Positions 17,581-26,364 of a DNA stretch of 64,000 bases are shown one piece after another. The translations under genes and the position numbers were made by a program. The notes under the pieces are model-generated. The model made no database searches and was not told the DNA's origin. It worked only from the letters and a program-made list of their open reading frames with translations. Each line of letters begins with the position of its first letter. The stretch's first letter is position 1. Source of the DNA: Sphingomonas cavernae (GTDB lineage: Bacteria > Pseudomonadota > Alphaproteobacteria > Sphingomonadales > Sphingomonadaceae); assembly GCF_003590775.1 (NCBI RefSeq), contig NZ_QYUM01000002.1:186001-250000 (forward strand), written 5' to 3'.

Positions 17581-17610
17581 CGAACGAACCTCATATTGCG
17601 GGCTCGTTCG
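17581..17610 (-). promoter_or_regulatory. Inverted repeat enclosing the SMR gene ribosome binding site
   Basis: Immediately before the SMR start codon, CGAACGA (17581-17587) and TCGTTCG (17604-17610) form a perfect 7-base inverted repeat 16 bases apart. On the coding strand the loop holds the GAGG ribosome binding site. It could be a translational switch hairpin or a repressor site. I do not see the paired ACGR loops of a guanidine-II riboswitch. Confidence 0.5.
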
Positions 17611-17679
17611 ATGCGGACGCAGCCGGAAACCCGAAAGAGGCGGCGTCGGGTGGCGATCTATGGACGCTGTGCTTCGCTG

Positions 17680-18564
17680 TCAATCAGGCGTGGGCGTCGT
17701 GGCTGCGGGCGCGATCGTCATCGCAGCACCCAACGACGCCGCCACCACGGCCGCGATCGCCGCCCACTGCATCACCGTCAGCCGCTCGCCCAGGATCGCC
17801 AGCCCCGACAGCGCGCCGATCGCGGGCTCGACGCTCATCAGCGTACCGAAAACGCGCGAGGGCAGCCGCGTCAGCGCCATCATTTCGAGCGTGTAGGGAA
17901 GCGCGGTCGAAAGCACCGCCACGCCGATCGCCATCGGGATCACCGCGGGCGTCAGCAGCGCCGCGCCCGCATCGAGCACGCCGACGGGGACGACGAGCGC
18001 AGCCGCGATCATCGTGCCCCACGCGACCGACTGCGTGCCATGATCGCCGCCCGCCTTCTGCCCGAAGACGATATAGAGCGCCCAGCAGCCGCCCGCCGCC
18101 AGCGCGAATGCCGCACCCACCGGATCGACGCCCTGGCTGGTCGCGCCCACGGGCAGCAAAAGCAACAACCCGACAACCGCAAGCCCAACCCACAGGAAAT
18201 CGAGCGGTCGCCGCGATCCGAGCATCGCCACAGCCAGCGGACCGGTGAACTCCAGCGCCACCGCGATGCCCAGCGGCAGGGTCTGCAGCGCCATGTAATA
18301 GAGCAGATTCATGCCGCCCAGCGCCGCGCCATAGAGCAGGATCGGGCGCCAGCCGCCCTTTTCCGGCCGCGACCGCCAGGGTCGCATCACCACCGCCAGG
18401 ATTATGGCCGCGAAGAGCAGGCGCAGCGCGGTCGCGCCCGGCGCACCGACGATCGGAAACATGCTCTTGGCGATCGTCGCGCCCGTCTGGATCGAGACCA
18501 TCGCGACAAGCACGAGCAGTATCGGCCAGGCGGCGCTCTGCGTCAGCGCGCTGACGCGGCTCAT
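17680..18564 (-). CDS. EamA/RhtA-like exporter
   Basis: A 294-residue DMT protein with about ten helices and two EamA halves. The N-terminus (ILLVLVAMVSIQTGATIAKSMFPIVGAPGATALRLLFAAIIL) and the LPLGIAVALEFTGPLAVAML segment match RhtA, the threonine/homoserine exporter type. The C-terminal half has PYTLEMMALTRLPSRVFGTLMSVEPAIGALSG, again RhtA-like. It is divergent from an XRE-cupin regulator, with a shared palindromic region between them. This is the usual arrangement for an exporter with its own regulator. The exported compound is not shown by sequence. Confidence 0.88.
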   Translation of the reverse strand: MSRVSALTQSAAWPILLVLVAMVSIQTGATIAKSMFPIVGAPGATALRLLFAAIILAVVMRPWRSRPEKGGWRPILLYGAALGGMNLLYYMALQTLPLGIAVALEFTGPLAVAMLGSRRPLDFLWVGLAVVGLLLLLPVGATSQGVDPVGAAFALAAGGCWALYIVFGQKAGGDHGTQSVAWGTMIAAALVVPVGVLDAGAALLTPAVIPMAIGVAVLSTALPYTLEMMALTRLPSRVFGTLMSVEPAIGALSGLAILGERLTVMQWAAIAAVVAASLGAAMTIAPAATTPTPD

Positions 18565-18583
18565 GACTTGCTCCGGGAGAAAT

Positions 18584-18627
18584 TGTGCAGCATAGTGCGC
18601 AAAGCCATATGAGCACTATATTGCACA
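18584..18627. promoter_or_regulatory. Shared operator between exporter and XRE-cupin regulator
   Basis: Two 17-base arms, TGTGCAGCATAGTGCGC (18584-18600) and GAGCACTATATTGCACA (18611-18627), are complementary at 14 of 17 positions. They cover the whole gap between the divergent starts at 18564 and 18609. Each arm has two sub-sites (TGCA and AGTGC types). The start codon of the regulator lies inside the site, so binding would block both genes or their translation starts. Confidence 0.6.
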
Positions 18628-19178
18628 GTCAAGACCGTCCCAAGGTTCTGGAGCATGTCGCGGGCAATGTGCGCGCGCTGCGCCAGCAGCGCGGCATGAG
18701 CCAGGAGGCGCTCGCTTCTGCCTCGGACGTCAGCCGCCGCATGATCGTCAACATCGAGACAGGCGACGCCAACGTCAGCCTCGCCACGCTCGACCGCCTT
18801 GCCGAGGCGCTTGGGGTGCGCTTTTCCGATCTGGTCCAGGCGCCGCAGCGCCCCGATCCTGCGCGGATCGAAGTGGTCGCATGGGCAGGCGAGACGCCCG
18901 AAAGTCAGGGAACGCTGCTCTCCAGCTTCCCCGCCGCCGCAGAGGTGGAGGTCTGGCGCTGGTCGTTGGCGCCCGGCGAAACCTATCATCCGGTGATCCA
19001 TGACGCCGCCTGGACCGAGACCGTCTACGTCCTTGAGGGTGCGCTCACCATCCTCTGGGACGAGGTGGAGAGGATCTTGCCAGCGGGCGATTTCCACGCC
19101 TATAACTGCCAGCCCACACGCCGCTATCGCAATGACGGGAAAATCGTCGCGCGTTTCATCCGTACCCTGGCGCACTGA
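18609..19178 (+). CDS. XRE family regulator with C-terminal cupin
   Basis: A 189-residue transcription factor. The helix-turn-helix (VLEHVAGNVRALRQQRGMSQEALASASDVSRRMIVNIE) occupies about residues 12-60, and a cupin sensor domain (TYHPVIHDAAWTETVYVLEGALTILWDEV) fills the C-terminal half. Proteins of this layout sense small metabolites and often control a neighbouring transporter, here the divergent RhtA-like gene. MSTILHSQ at 18609 is preferred over an in-frame GTG at 18585. There is no obvious ribosome binding site before this ATG and it lies inside the operator palindrome, so a leaderless or autoregulated message is possible. Confidence 0.88.
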   Translation: MSTILHSQDRPKVLEHVAGNVRALRQQRGMSQEALASASDVSRRMIVNIETGDANVSLATLDRLAEALGVRFSDLVQAPQRPDPARIEVVAWAGETPESQGTLLSSFPAAAEVEVWRWSLAPGETYHPVIHDAAWTETVYVLEGALTILWDEVERILPAGDFHAYNCQPTRRYRNDGKIVARFIRTLAH

Positions 19179-19221
19179 AGGAGCATTGCCCTCGCGCGCG
19201 CTGTTCCCTAACTGTTCGCAC

Positions 19222-21498
19222 ATGAGTCTTCCCGCGTCACCCGCTCCAGAACCACCCTATATCCAAGGGCTCAATGCGCCCCAGCGCGAGGCGGTGCTGA
19301 CGACCGAAGGGCCGGTGCTGGTGCTAGCGGGCGCGGGAACCGGCAAAACGGCCGCCCTCACCGCGCGGCTCGCGCACCTGATCTATACGCGCAAGGCCTG
19401 GCCATCGGAGATTCTTGCGGTCACCTTCACCAATAAGGCGGCGCGAGAGATGAAGGAACGCGTCGGCCGGCTCGTCGGCGAGGCCGTGGAGGGCATGCCG
19501 TGGCTCGGCACCTTCCACGCGATCGGCGCGAAGATGCTGCGCCGCCATGCCGAACTCGTCGGGCTGCAGAGCAACTTCACCATCCTCGACACCGACGATC
19601 AGCTCCGTCTGATGAAGCAGCTCATCCAGGCGGCCGACCTCGATGAGAAGCGCTGGCCCGCGCGGCAGCTTGGCGGCTTCATCGACAACTGGAAGAACAA
19701 GGGGCTCACGCCGCAGGATCTTGACGCAGGCGAGAGCGAGCTCTTCGCCAATGGCCGCGGCAAGGAACTCTACGCCGCCTATCAGGCACGGCTGCGCGCG
19801 CTCAACGCCTGCGATTTCGGCGACCTTCTGCTCCACATGCTGACAATATTGAAGCGCGACCGCGATGTGCTCGAACACTATCAGCAGCGCTTCAAATATA
19901 TTCTGGTCGATGAGTATCAGGACACCAACTCGGTCCAGTATCTCTGGCTCCGCCTGCTCGCGCAGCGCCACAAGAACATCTGCTGCGTCGGCGACGACGA
20001 TCAGTCGATCTATTCATGGCGCGGCGCACAGGTCGAGAATATCCTGAAGTTTGAGAGAGACTTCCCGGGCGCTGCTGTCATCCGGTTGGAACAAAATTAC
20101 CGCTCGACCCCGCACATCCTCGCCGCGGCCTCGGGCGTCATCGCCAATAATGCAGGGCGACTGGGCAAGACGCTGTTCACCGACGCGGGCGAAGGCGACA
20201 AGGTACAGGTGTTGGGCGTCTGGGACGGCCCTGAGGAAGCGCGCCGCGTCGGCGACGAGATCGAGGCGCACCAGCGTCGCGGCGGATCATTGAACGACAC
20301 CGCGATCCTCGTGCGCGCGCAGCACCAGACGCGCGAGTTTGAGGATCGCTTCATCGCGATCGGCCTTCCCTATCGCATTATCGGCGGTTTCCGATTTTAC
20401 GAGCGGCAGGAAATCCGCGACGCGCTCGCCTATCTGCGACTGATCTTCCAGCCCGCCGACGATCTTGCCTTTGAGCGGATCGTCAACGTCCCCAAGCGCG
20501 GATTGGGCGACAAGGCCATCGCCAAGATCCACCAGCTCGCGCGCATCGAGCAGATTCCGCTCGCCCTCGCCGCCTCGCGCATTCTCGACAGCGACGAACT
20601 CACGCCGCAGGCGCGCCGAGCGCTGGGCAGCTTTATCGGCGATATCGCGCGCTGGCGCGACATGGCCAACGACCTTCCCCATGCCGAACTCGCGCGGCAG
20701 GTGCTCGATGAATCGGGCTATACCGCGATGTGGCAGGCCGAAAAGTCGACCGACGCATCGGGCCGGCTCGAAAACCTCAACGAACTCGTCCGCGCCATGG
20801 AAGAATATGAGACGCTGGGAGCGTTCCTCGAACATGTCAGCCTTGTCATGGACAATGACGCGGCGGTCGATGACGCCAAGGTCACGATCATGACGATCCA
20901 CGCGGCCAAGGGGCTCGAATTCGACACCGTATTCCTCGCGGGCTGGGAGGAAGGTATCTTTCCCTCGCAGCGCGCGCTCGACGAAGGCGGCAATGCCAGC
21001 CTCGAGGAGGAACGTCGCCTCGCCTATGTCGCGATCACGCGTGCGCGCCGCAAATGCGTGATCCTCCACGCCGCCAACCGCCGCATCTATGGCCAATGGA
21101 CCAGTTCGATCCCTTCGCGCTTCGTGGGCGAACTGCCCGACGAACATATCGATTCCGAAAGCAGCATGGCGGGCGGCGAGAGCCTGTGGCGCGCCAACTG
21201 GTCCGAACGTGCCGATCCCTTCTCCAATGTCGGGCGCGGCACAGGGCGCGGCCCCGGCTGGCAGCGCGCGGCGACCACGGGTGGCTACTCGGCCACGCCC
21301 CAGCGTGTGATGGAAGCACGCGCAAGCGCGGTCAGCCTGGGCAACAAGGGCCGCAGCGACCTGTCTGTTGGTACGCGCGTCTTCCACCAGAAGTTCGGCT
21401 ATGGCGAAATCGCCGAGATCGAGGGAAACAAGCTCGAGATCGACTTCGAGCTATCGGGCCGCAAGCGCGTGATGGACAGCTTCGTCTCAATCGCGTGA
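19222..21498 (+). CDS. uvrD: UvrD/PcrA-type superfamily 1 DNA helicase
   Basis: A 758-residue ATP-dependent 3'-5' DNA helicase of the UvrD/PcrA/Rep group, acting in nucleotide excision repair and removal of proteins from DNA. Walker A is AGAGTGKT (about residues 36-43). Motif Ia is AVTFTNKAAREMKER, motif II is VDEYQDTN, motif III is GDDDQSIYSWRGA, motif IV has LEQNYRS, motif V is IMTIHAAKGLEFD and motif VI is EERRLAYVAITRAR. The C-terminal tail ends in a Tudor-like GTRVFHQKFGYGEIAEIEGNKLEIDFE, which binds RNA polymerase in PcrA-like proteins. ATG 19222 is chosen because an earlier open frame runs into the upstream regulator gene. Confidence 0.94.
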   Translation: MSLPASPAPEPPYIQGLNAPQREAVLTTEGPVLVLAGAGTGKTAALTARLAHLIYTRKAWPSEILAVTFTNKAAREMKERVGRLVGEAVEGMPWLGTFHAIGAKMLRRHAELVGLQSNFTILDTDDQLRLMKQLIQAADLDEKRWPARQLGGFIDNWKNKGLTPQDLDAGESELFANGRGKELYAAYQARLRALNACDFGDLLLHMLTILKRDRDVLEHYQQRFKYILVDEYQDTNSVQYLWLRLLAQRHKNICCVGDDDQSIYSWRGAQVENILKFERDFPGAAVIRLEQNYRSTPHILAAASGVIANNAGRLGKTLFTDAGEGDKVQVLGVWDGPEEARRVGDEIEAHQRRGGSLNDTAILVRAQHQTREFEDRFIAIGLPYRIIGGFRFYERQEIRDALAYLRLIFQPADDLAFERIVNVPKRGLGDKAIAKIHQLARIEQIPLALAASRILDSDELTPQARRALGSFIGDIARWRDMANDLPHAELARQVLDESGYTAMWQAEKSTDASGRLENLNELVRAMEEYETLGAFLEHVSLVMDNDAAVDDAKVTIMTIHAAKGLEFDTVFLAGWEEGIFPSQRALDEGGNASLEEERRLAYVAITRARRKCVILHAANRRIYGQWTSSIPSRFVGELPDEHIDSESSMAGGESLWRANWSERADPFSNVGRGTGRGPGWQRAATTGGYSATPQRVMEARASAVSLGNKGRSDLSVGTRVFHQKFGYGEIAEIEGNKLEIDFELSGRKRVMDSFVSIA

Positions 21499-21589
21499 GC
21501 TGCGTGCTGTTGCCACTATGCTGACAACAGGCTGGCAGCAGCAGGCTTCTATACCCTGAGCGAAATATCCACCGGGAAGGAAGACAGCG

Positions 21590-21994
21590 ATGCTCAAGAC
21601 CTATCATGGAAGCTGCCACTGCGGCGCCATACGCTACGAGGCTGACCTCGATCTCGCCGCGGGAACGGGCAAGTGCAACTGCTCGATCTGCACCAAGACG
21701 CGCAATTGGGGCGTTATCATCAAGCCCGAAGCCTTCCGGCTGCTCGCAGGCGAGGAGGCGCTCAGCGACTACCAGTTCGGCACGATGAGCGGACATCACC
21801 TCTTCTGTGCCATTTGCGGCGTTCGCCCCTTCGGCCGAGGCTATGTCGAGGAGATTGGCGGCGACTATGTCTCGATCCAGCTCGCGACGCTCAATGACGT
21901 CAGCCCGGCCGAGCTGATCGCAGCCCCTGTGCGCGTCGCGAATGGACGCGACAATGACTGGATGAGCGAGCCCGCGGAAACGCGCCACCTCTGA
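21590..21994 (+). CDS. GFA family zinc protein
   Basis: A 134-residue protein of the GFA (glutathione-dependent formaldehyde-activating enzyme-like) fold. The zinc-binding cysteines appear as [10 protein letters not shown] near residue 7, CNCSICTKT near 33, and [14 protein letters not shown] near 80. GFA members spontaneously or enzymatically handle thiol-aldehyde adducts, but most relatives have unknown substrates and few show formaldehyde activity. A GGAAGGAAG ribosome binding site precedes the ATG. The gene stands alone between the helicase gene and the L,D-transpeptidase gene. Confidence 0.85.
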   Translation: MLKTYHGSCHCGAIRYEADLDLAAGTGKCNCSICTKTRNWGVIIKPEAFRLLAGEEALSDYQFGTMSGHHLFCAICGVRPFGRGYVEEIGGDYVSIQLATLNDVSPAELIAAPVRVANGRDNDWMSEPAETRHL

Positions 21995-22095
21995 GCCCCG
22001 GAATACGCGGTGGTACGCTCGTTAATATTTACCATTTGCACCGTCCCAGCCCGGCACGCTCGAAATCACTGGCTGGCCCCGCCCGCCACTTGTGA

Positions 22096-22110
22096 TTAAG
22101 AAAGCGTAAA
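22096..22110 (+). promoter_or_regulatory. Possible CtrA-type site upstream of the L,D-transpeptidase
   Basis: TTAA-GAAAGCG-TAAA fits the CtrA consensus TTAA-N7-TTAA with one mismatch and lies 20 bases before the GTG start. It is a short degenerate motif, so chance is likely; a cell-cycle-regulated cell wall enzyme would be a sensible target. Confidence 0.3.
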
Positions 22111-22129
22111 TCAATCAAGGGGCTGGGCG

Positions 22130-22795
22130 GTGACGGGCAAGCGCAGAGCGGCAATCACAGGAATCGGGACAAAGCTGCTTTTGGCGGGCACGCCCATTGT
22201 CGGGGCGCTGCTCTTCACGGGCCTGTCCGCGCGGACGCCGTCCGCACCGCAAATGCCTATGGCACCGGTCCAGACTGCGCCGGCGCCCGCGGGCGAGACA
22301 AAGCGCCCCGCTGCCCCGATGCAATCCGCGCGCGGCTATGAGGTCAAGGGCGTCCTACAGCTCGACGGACCACTGAAGCACGGCGACTATGTCTGGAAAG
22401 ACGACGGCGTGCCGCCGGGCGAACTCCTGATCACCGTCGACCTCACCGCGCAGACGTTGTCGGTTTTCCGCGCCGGCTATGAGATCGGCGTCGCCGTCAT
22501 TCTCTACGGCGCCGACAACAAGCAGAGCCCGCTCGGCACCTTCCCGATCACGCAGAAGAACAAGGACCATGTGTCCAACCTCTATGACGCGCCGATGCCA
22601 TACATGATGCGCCTCACCAATGATGGTGTGGCCATCCACGGCGCCGACGTGAAATGGGGATCGGCGACGCATGGCTGCATCGGCGTGCCGACCGAATTTG
22701 CCGCACTGCTGTTCGCGCAGGCGAAGCTGGGCGATCGCGTCATCATCACCGATGGCCAGATGATGCAACTGGGTGACGGCGTTCCCGCCGCGTGA
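22130..22795 (+). CDS. L,D-transpeptidase (YkuD domain), exported
   Basis: A 221-residue envelope enzyme expected to make 3-3 peptidoglycan cross-links or attach proteins to the wall. A basic N-terminus and hydrophobic segment (KLLLAGTPIVGALLFTGLSA) form a signal anchor, and a Pro/Ala-rich linker follows to about residue 65. The YkuD domain follows with LITVDLTAQTLSVFRAGYEIGVAVILYG, then MRLTNDGVAIHGADV and SATHGCIGVP, which hold the catalytic His and Cys. The start is a GTG with AAGGGG upstream. The length is typical of sphingomonad YkuD proteins. Confidence 0.88.
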   Translation: MTGKRRAAITGIGTKLLLAGTPIVGALLFTGLSARTPSAPQMPMAPVQTAPAPAGETKRPAAPMQSARGYEVKGVLQLDGPLKHGDYVWKDDGVPPGELLITVDLTAQTLSVFRAGYEIGVAVILYGADNKQSPLGTFPITQKNKDHVSNLYDAPMPYMMRLTNDGVAIHGADVKWGSATHGCIGVPTEFAALLFAQAKLGDRVIITDGQMMQLGDGVPAA

Positions 22796-22863
22796 CCGGC
22801 GTACAGGGCCGTCCCAACGAATAGCCCTAGCCAGAGTGGCCGCGCCACGCCATATCGCGGCGC

Positions 22864-23175
22864 ATGCAATTTGTATCCGCGTACGCAGAGCTCAAGGCGC
22901 AGGTCGCCGCCTGGACCAGTCTCAGCGACCCGATCCTGCATACCCATCTGGGCATGCTGGTTTTCGTCGCCACCGCTGTGCTTCTGCGCAAGCCCTTCCG
23001 CTCGCCCATTCCGCTGCTTATGGTCACGCTGTTCGAGGCGCTCAATGAGTGCCTTGACCGTATCAATCACGGGTCATGGCGCTGGCCCAACACGCTCAGC
23101 GACGTCGCCTTCACGTTGGTCTGGCCGATCCTGATCTTCCTGCTCGCCCGCGCGCGCAAGCTCAGGGCGGGCTGA
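22864..23175 (+). CDS. Small membrane protein, hypothetical
   Basis: A 103-residue protein with three hydrophobic stretches (LGMLVFVATAVLL, SPIPLLMVTLFEAL and VAFTLVWPILIFLLARA). A conserved-looking ECLDRINHGSWRWPNTLSDV lies between the last two. This Asn-Glu...Asp pattern before the last helix recalls small VanZ-like or phosphatidylglycerophosphate-binding membrane proteins, but I cannot name the family. The gene lies between the L,D-transpeptidase and the convergent DUF885 gene. Confidence 0.65.
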   Translation: MQFVSAYAELKAQVAAWTSLSDPILHTHLGMLVFVATAVLLRKPFRSPIPLLMVTLFEALNECLDRINHGSWRWPNTLSDVAFTLVWPILIFLLARARKLRAG

Positions 23176-23182
23176 GTCCTTA

Positions 23183-24916
23183 TCAGAACACCGCCTGCGC
23201 CTCGCCGCCCAGCATTGCCTTGCGGACCAGCGGGATCGGCGGCCCGCCATGCGCGAGGAATGCGTCGTGGAACGCCTTCCACGCCTTGCGCCCGCCCTTG
23301 TCAGCAACCCAGTCGTCCCGCAGCTTGCGGATCATCAGCTTGCCCATGGTGTAGTTGAGATAGGCGGGATCATAGGTGCCCCGCGCCGCCTGCTGCCGCG
23401 CATTGCCCTCGTCCTGATAGCATTCGGTGAGGAAAAGCTGGCGCGACTGATCCTGCGTCATGCCCTTGGCATGAAGCCCGATCGCCGAGAGATAGCGGCA
23501 GTTGCGTAGCAGCGCGTTTGAGAGCTGGCCGACATGCGTTTGGGCATCGCCGTCGCCCAGCCCAGCGTCCCACATCATTTCTTCGGAGTAATGCGCCCAG
23601 CCCTCGGCAAAGGCATAGCCCACGAACACCTTGCCGAAGAGCGACTTGGCGCGATTGGCGTGGAGGAAGTTAAGGAAATGCCCCGGCCACACCTCATGCA
23701 CCGAGGTGAAGAACAGGTCGCGCTCGCCCGGGATGTAGGCGTTCTGCACTTCCTTGGTCCATGCCGGATCGGGCGGCGAGATGTAATAGACCGAGGGCAA
23801 GCCTTTCTCATACGGGCCAGGGATGTCGATATAGGCCGAATTCTGCCGGTTGTAGGGCGGTGACTCCTCAACCTGCGCCTCTTCGGTGCCGGGTATCGAG
23901 ACAAGATCCTTGTCGATCAGAAACTGCTTCAGGTTCGGCAACTGCTTGCGCGCGCCCGCAACCGGACCGCCTTCAGGCTTGTGGGCGTTCATCTTTGCCA
24001 TGCACGCCTGGATCGTCGCACCTGGCGCGAATGTGCCGCACGCCTCCTTTAGCGCAGCCTGATTGCGACGCAGATCTGCCCAGCCCACCTTTTCGAGTTC
24101 CGCAATCGGCACGCCCACACCCTCGGTCTTCAGGACCATCCGCGCGAACTTGTCGGGTCCGAGCGCGAAATCCTGCGTCGCGGTCGCACGTCCGCTCTCG
24201 ATCCACACCGCGAGATCCTTCATCGCCTCAGACGCAGCGCCCGCCGCCGCGTCGAACTCCTTCTGCAGCGCCTCGTCCTTCACCTCGGCAAAGGCGGCTT
24301 TGGCGTCTCCGACATAATAATCGGCCAGTCCCTGAAAGCCCGCCTTGCCAAAATCTATGAAGCTCAGCGGCATCGGCGTTTTCAGGTTGGCGCGGATATT
24401 GATGGCAGCCGCGGGGACCTGCTTCGCGAAGGCGATAAACGCCTTCATCCGCGTCGTCGCATCGGCATAGGGGCGCGCGATATAGACATTGGGATCGAGG
24501 CCACTGATGTAGAAATCCGGGTTTCGGTGCGGCTGATCGGCGTCCTCGAGCCAGAACAGTTCGCCCTCGGCCGCCGCGATCAGATAGTCGCGCTCGAACT
24601 GCTGCTCCTTCGACAGTGTGGACGCGTCGAACGCCCTGGCGTCGGCGATCGTCTTTTTCAGATAGTCCGCCTGTGCCTTGAGACCCGCCGCGCTCCAGTC
24701 GGGCAGCTTTCCGTCATATTCGTGCCGTCCCTGATAGACCGCGAAGCTCGGATTGAGCTTGAAATAGCCCTCCAGATACTGGCCGACGAACTTGCCCCAT
24801 TCGCTCGCGTCCACAGCCTCGGTCGCGGTGGTGTTGTTGGCCTCGGGCACCATCGAACACCCCGCCAACGTCAGAGAAACCGCGGAAACGGCGATTGCAA
24901 GACGGGAAAGCTTCAC
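23183..24916 (-). CDS. DUF885 family lipoprotein (putative metallopeptidase)
   Basis: A 577-residue protein anchored as a lipoprotein: KLSRLAIAVSAVSLTLAGC ends in a lipobox with Cys20. The body is an alpha-helical M3/M32-like zinc fold. HEVWPGHFLNF gives the HEXXPGH motif that holds two zinc ligands, and AFAEGWAHYSEEMMWDAGL gives the third ligand region. The family is annotated as DUF885 and members are thought to be periplasmic peptidases; the substrate is unknown. The start is a GTG at 24916 with AAGGAG just upstream, which rules out an earlier ATG at 25027. It is divergent from an MFS gene. Confidence 0.9.
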   Translation of the reverse strand: MKLSRLAIAVSAVSLTLAGCSMVPEANNTTATEAVDASEWGKFVGQYLEGYFKLNPSFAVYQGRHEYDGKLPDWSAAGLKAQADYLKKTIADARAFDASTLSKEQQFERDYLIAAAEGELFWLEDADQPHRNPDFYISGLDPNVYIARPYADATTRMKAFIAFAKQVPAAAINIRANLKTPMPLSFIDFGKAGFQGLADYYVGDAKAAFAEVKDEALQKEFDAAAGAASEAMKDLAVWIESGRATATQDFALGPDKFARMVLKTEGVGVPIAELEKVGWADLRRNQAALKEACGTFAPGATIQACMAKMNAHKPEGGPVAGARKQLPNLKQFLIDKDLVSIPGTEEAQVEESPPYNRQNSAYIDIPGPYEKGLPSVYYISPPDPAWTKEVQNAYIPGERDLFFTSVHEVWPGHFLNFLHANRAKSLFGKVFVGYAFAEGWAHYSEEMMWDAGLGDGDAQTHVGQLSNALLRNCRYLSAIGLHAKGMTQDQSRQLFLTECYQDEGNARQQAARGTYDPAYLNYTMGKLMIRKLRDDWVADKGGRKAWKAFHDAFLAHGGPPIPLVRKAMLGGEAQAVF

Positions 24917-25080
24917 CGGCCAACTCCTTGAAAGAAACGGGATTGCGACTCGAATGGCGCGGATGCTTGCACCCGCTGCAAGCGCAGACCAGCCCGTTTT
25001 CGACGAACGACATGACCGGTTTTCCAACGCATAGTTTTGCTGCGCTTGAACTGCCGCGCATTGCAGGCATAGAGAGCGCG

Positions 25081-26364
25081 ATGGAAAAGCCGCCGCATCC
25101 TTTCGCGTTTCGTGACTTCACCTGTTACTTCGCGGCGCGGCTCACATCCACGCTCGCGCAGATGGCGATGGTCATCGTGATCGGCTGGCAGGTTTACGAC
25201 ATTGCGCGGACCGATCTGGGCATGACGCCCAAGGAAGCGGCATTCCAGCTCGGACTGATCGGCCTTGCCCAATTTCTGCCGCTGCTCCTGCTGACGCTCG
25301 TCGTCGGTTGGATCGCTGACAGGGTGGATCGGCGATGGATCGCGCGCGGCTCGATCGCGCTCGAAGCAGGATGCGCGATCGCACTCGGACTGCTCACCTG
25401 GACGGGAGAGATCACGCTGCCCGCGCTGTTCGCGGTAGCCGCGCTGCTCGGCGTCGCGCGCGCCTTTGCCAGCCCCGCGCTCCAGGCGCTTGCGCCCAAT
25501 CTCGTGCCCATCGCAGCGTTGCCCACCGCGATCGCGCTGAGCTCGATCGCTTGGCAGACGGGATCGGTGCTTGGCCCGGCAATCGGCGGCATCCTCTACG
25601 ACGCAGATCCCGTCATCCCCTATGCGTTCAGCGCGGGACTTTTCGTGTTCGCGTTCTTCGCGCTGATGCTGATCCGCCCCGTCGCGCGCAGCGCGATCAC
25701 CGGCCCCGCGCACCCTTGGGAACAGATGAAGGACGGGTTGCGCTACGTCCGCCAGAACCGCCTCGTCCTTGGCGCGATCTCGCTCGATCTGTTCGCGGTG
25801 CTGCTCGCGGGCGTCACCGCGGTGCTGCCCATTTATGCGCGCGACATTCTCCACGTCGGCGCCGACGGGCTGGGACAGCTTCGCGCGGCGCCCGCGGTCG
25901 GTGCGGTCGCGATGGCGCTGTGGTTCGCCTGGCGCCCCTTGCGCGAAAATGTCGGGATCAAGCTGCTCGTCGGCGTCGCGATCTTCGGTGCTGCGACCGC
26001 GGTGTTCGGCGTGTCGCGCAGCCTGCCGCTGTCGCTCGCGATGCTCGTGTTGCTGGGTGGTGCCGACATGCTTTCGGTCTATGTCCGCCAGTCGCTGATC
26101 CAGCTCTACACGCCCGACGCGATGCGCGGGCGCGTCGGCGCGGTGTCAACCTTGTTCATTTCGGGCTCGAACGAGCTCGGCGAAGCGCGCGCGGGTTTCC
26201 TCGCCGCGGTGATCGGCCCCACCGCCGCGGTTGCCGCGGGCGGAATCGGTGCCATATTGGTGGCGGGTCTCTGGGCGCGCTGGTTCCCCGAACTGCGCGC
26301 CGCGCGGACCTTTGACCCGCCAAAGATGATCGAAGACATCCCACTTAAGGAGAAAGCGACATGA
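25081..26364 (+). CDS. MFS transporter (EntS-like)
   Basis: A 427-residue MFS protein of the DHA3/EntS type, with about 11-12 helices. The N-terminus is [33 protein letters not shown], followed by [20 protein letters not shown], the MFS loop motif, and the [32 protein letters not shown] segment typical of this branch. EntS exports enterobactin, but no siderophore genes are nearby, so the substrate is open. The stop overlaps the cysK ATG, which suggests an export or import role tied to cysteine supply. Confidence 0.88.
   Translation: MEKPPHPFAFRDFTCYFAARLTSTLAQMAMVIVIGWQVYDIARTDLGMTPKEAAFQLGLIGLAQFLPLLLLTLVVGWIADRVDRRWIARGSIALEAGCAIALGLLTWTGEITLPALFAVAALLGVARAFASPALQALAPNLVPIAALPTAIALSSIAWQTGSVLGPAIGGILYDADPVIPYAFSAGLFVFAFFALMLIRPVARSAITGPAHPWEQMKDGLRYVRQNRLVLGAISLDLFAVLLAGVTAVLPIYARDILHVGADGLGQLRAAPAVGAVAMALWFAWRPLRENVGIKLLVGVAIFGAATAVFGVSRSLPLSLAMLVLLGGADMLSVYVRQSLIQLYTPDAMRGRVGAVSTLFISGSNELGEARAGFLAAVIGPTAAVAAGGIGAILVAGLWARWFPELRAARTFDPPKMIEDIPLKEKAT

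Noticed and set aside
17581-17680. Guanidine (mini-ykkC) riboswitch before the SMR gene
   Set aside because: I looked for two hairpins with ACGR loops and did not find them; only a single stem around the ribosome binding site is present.
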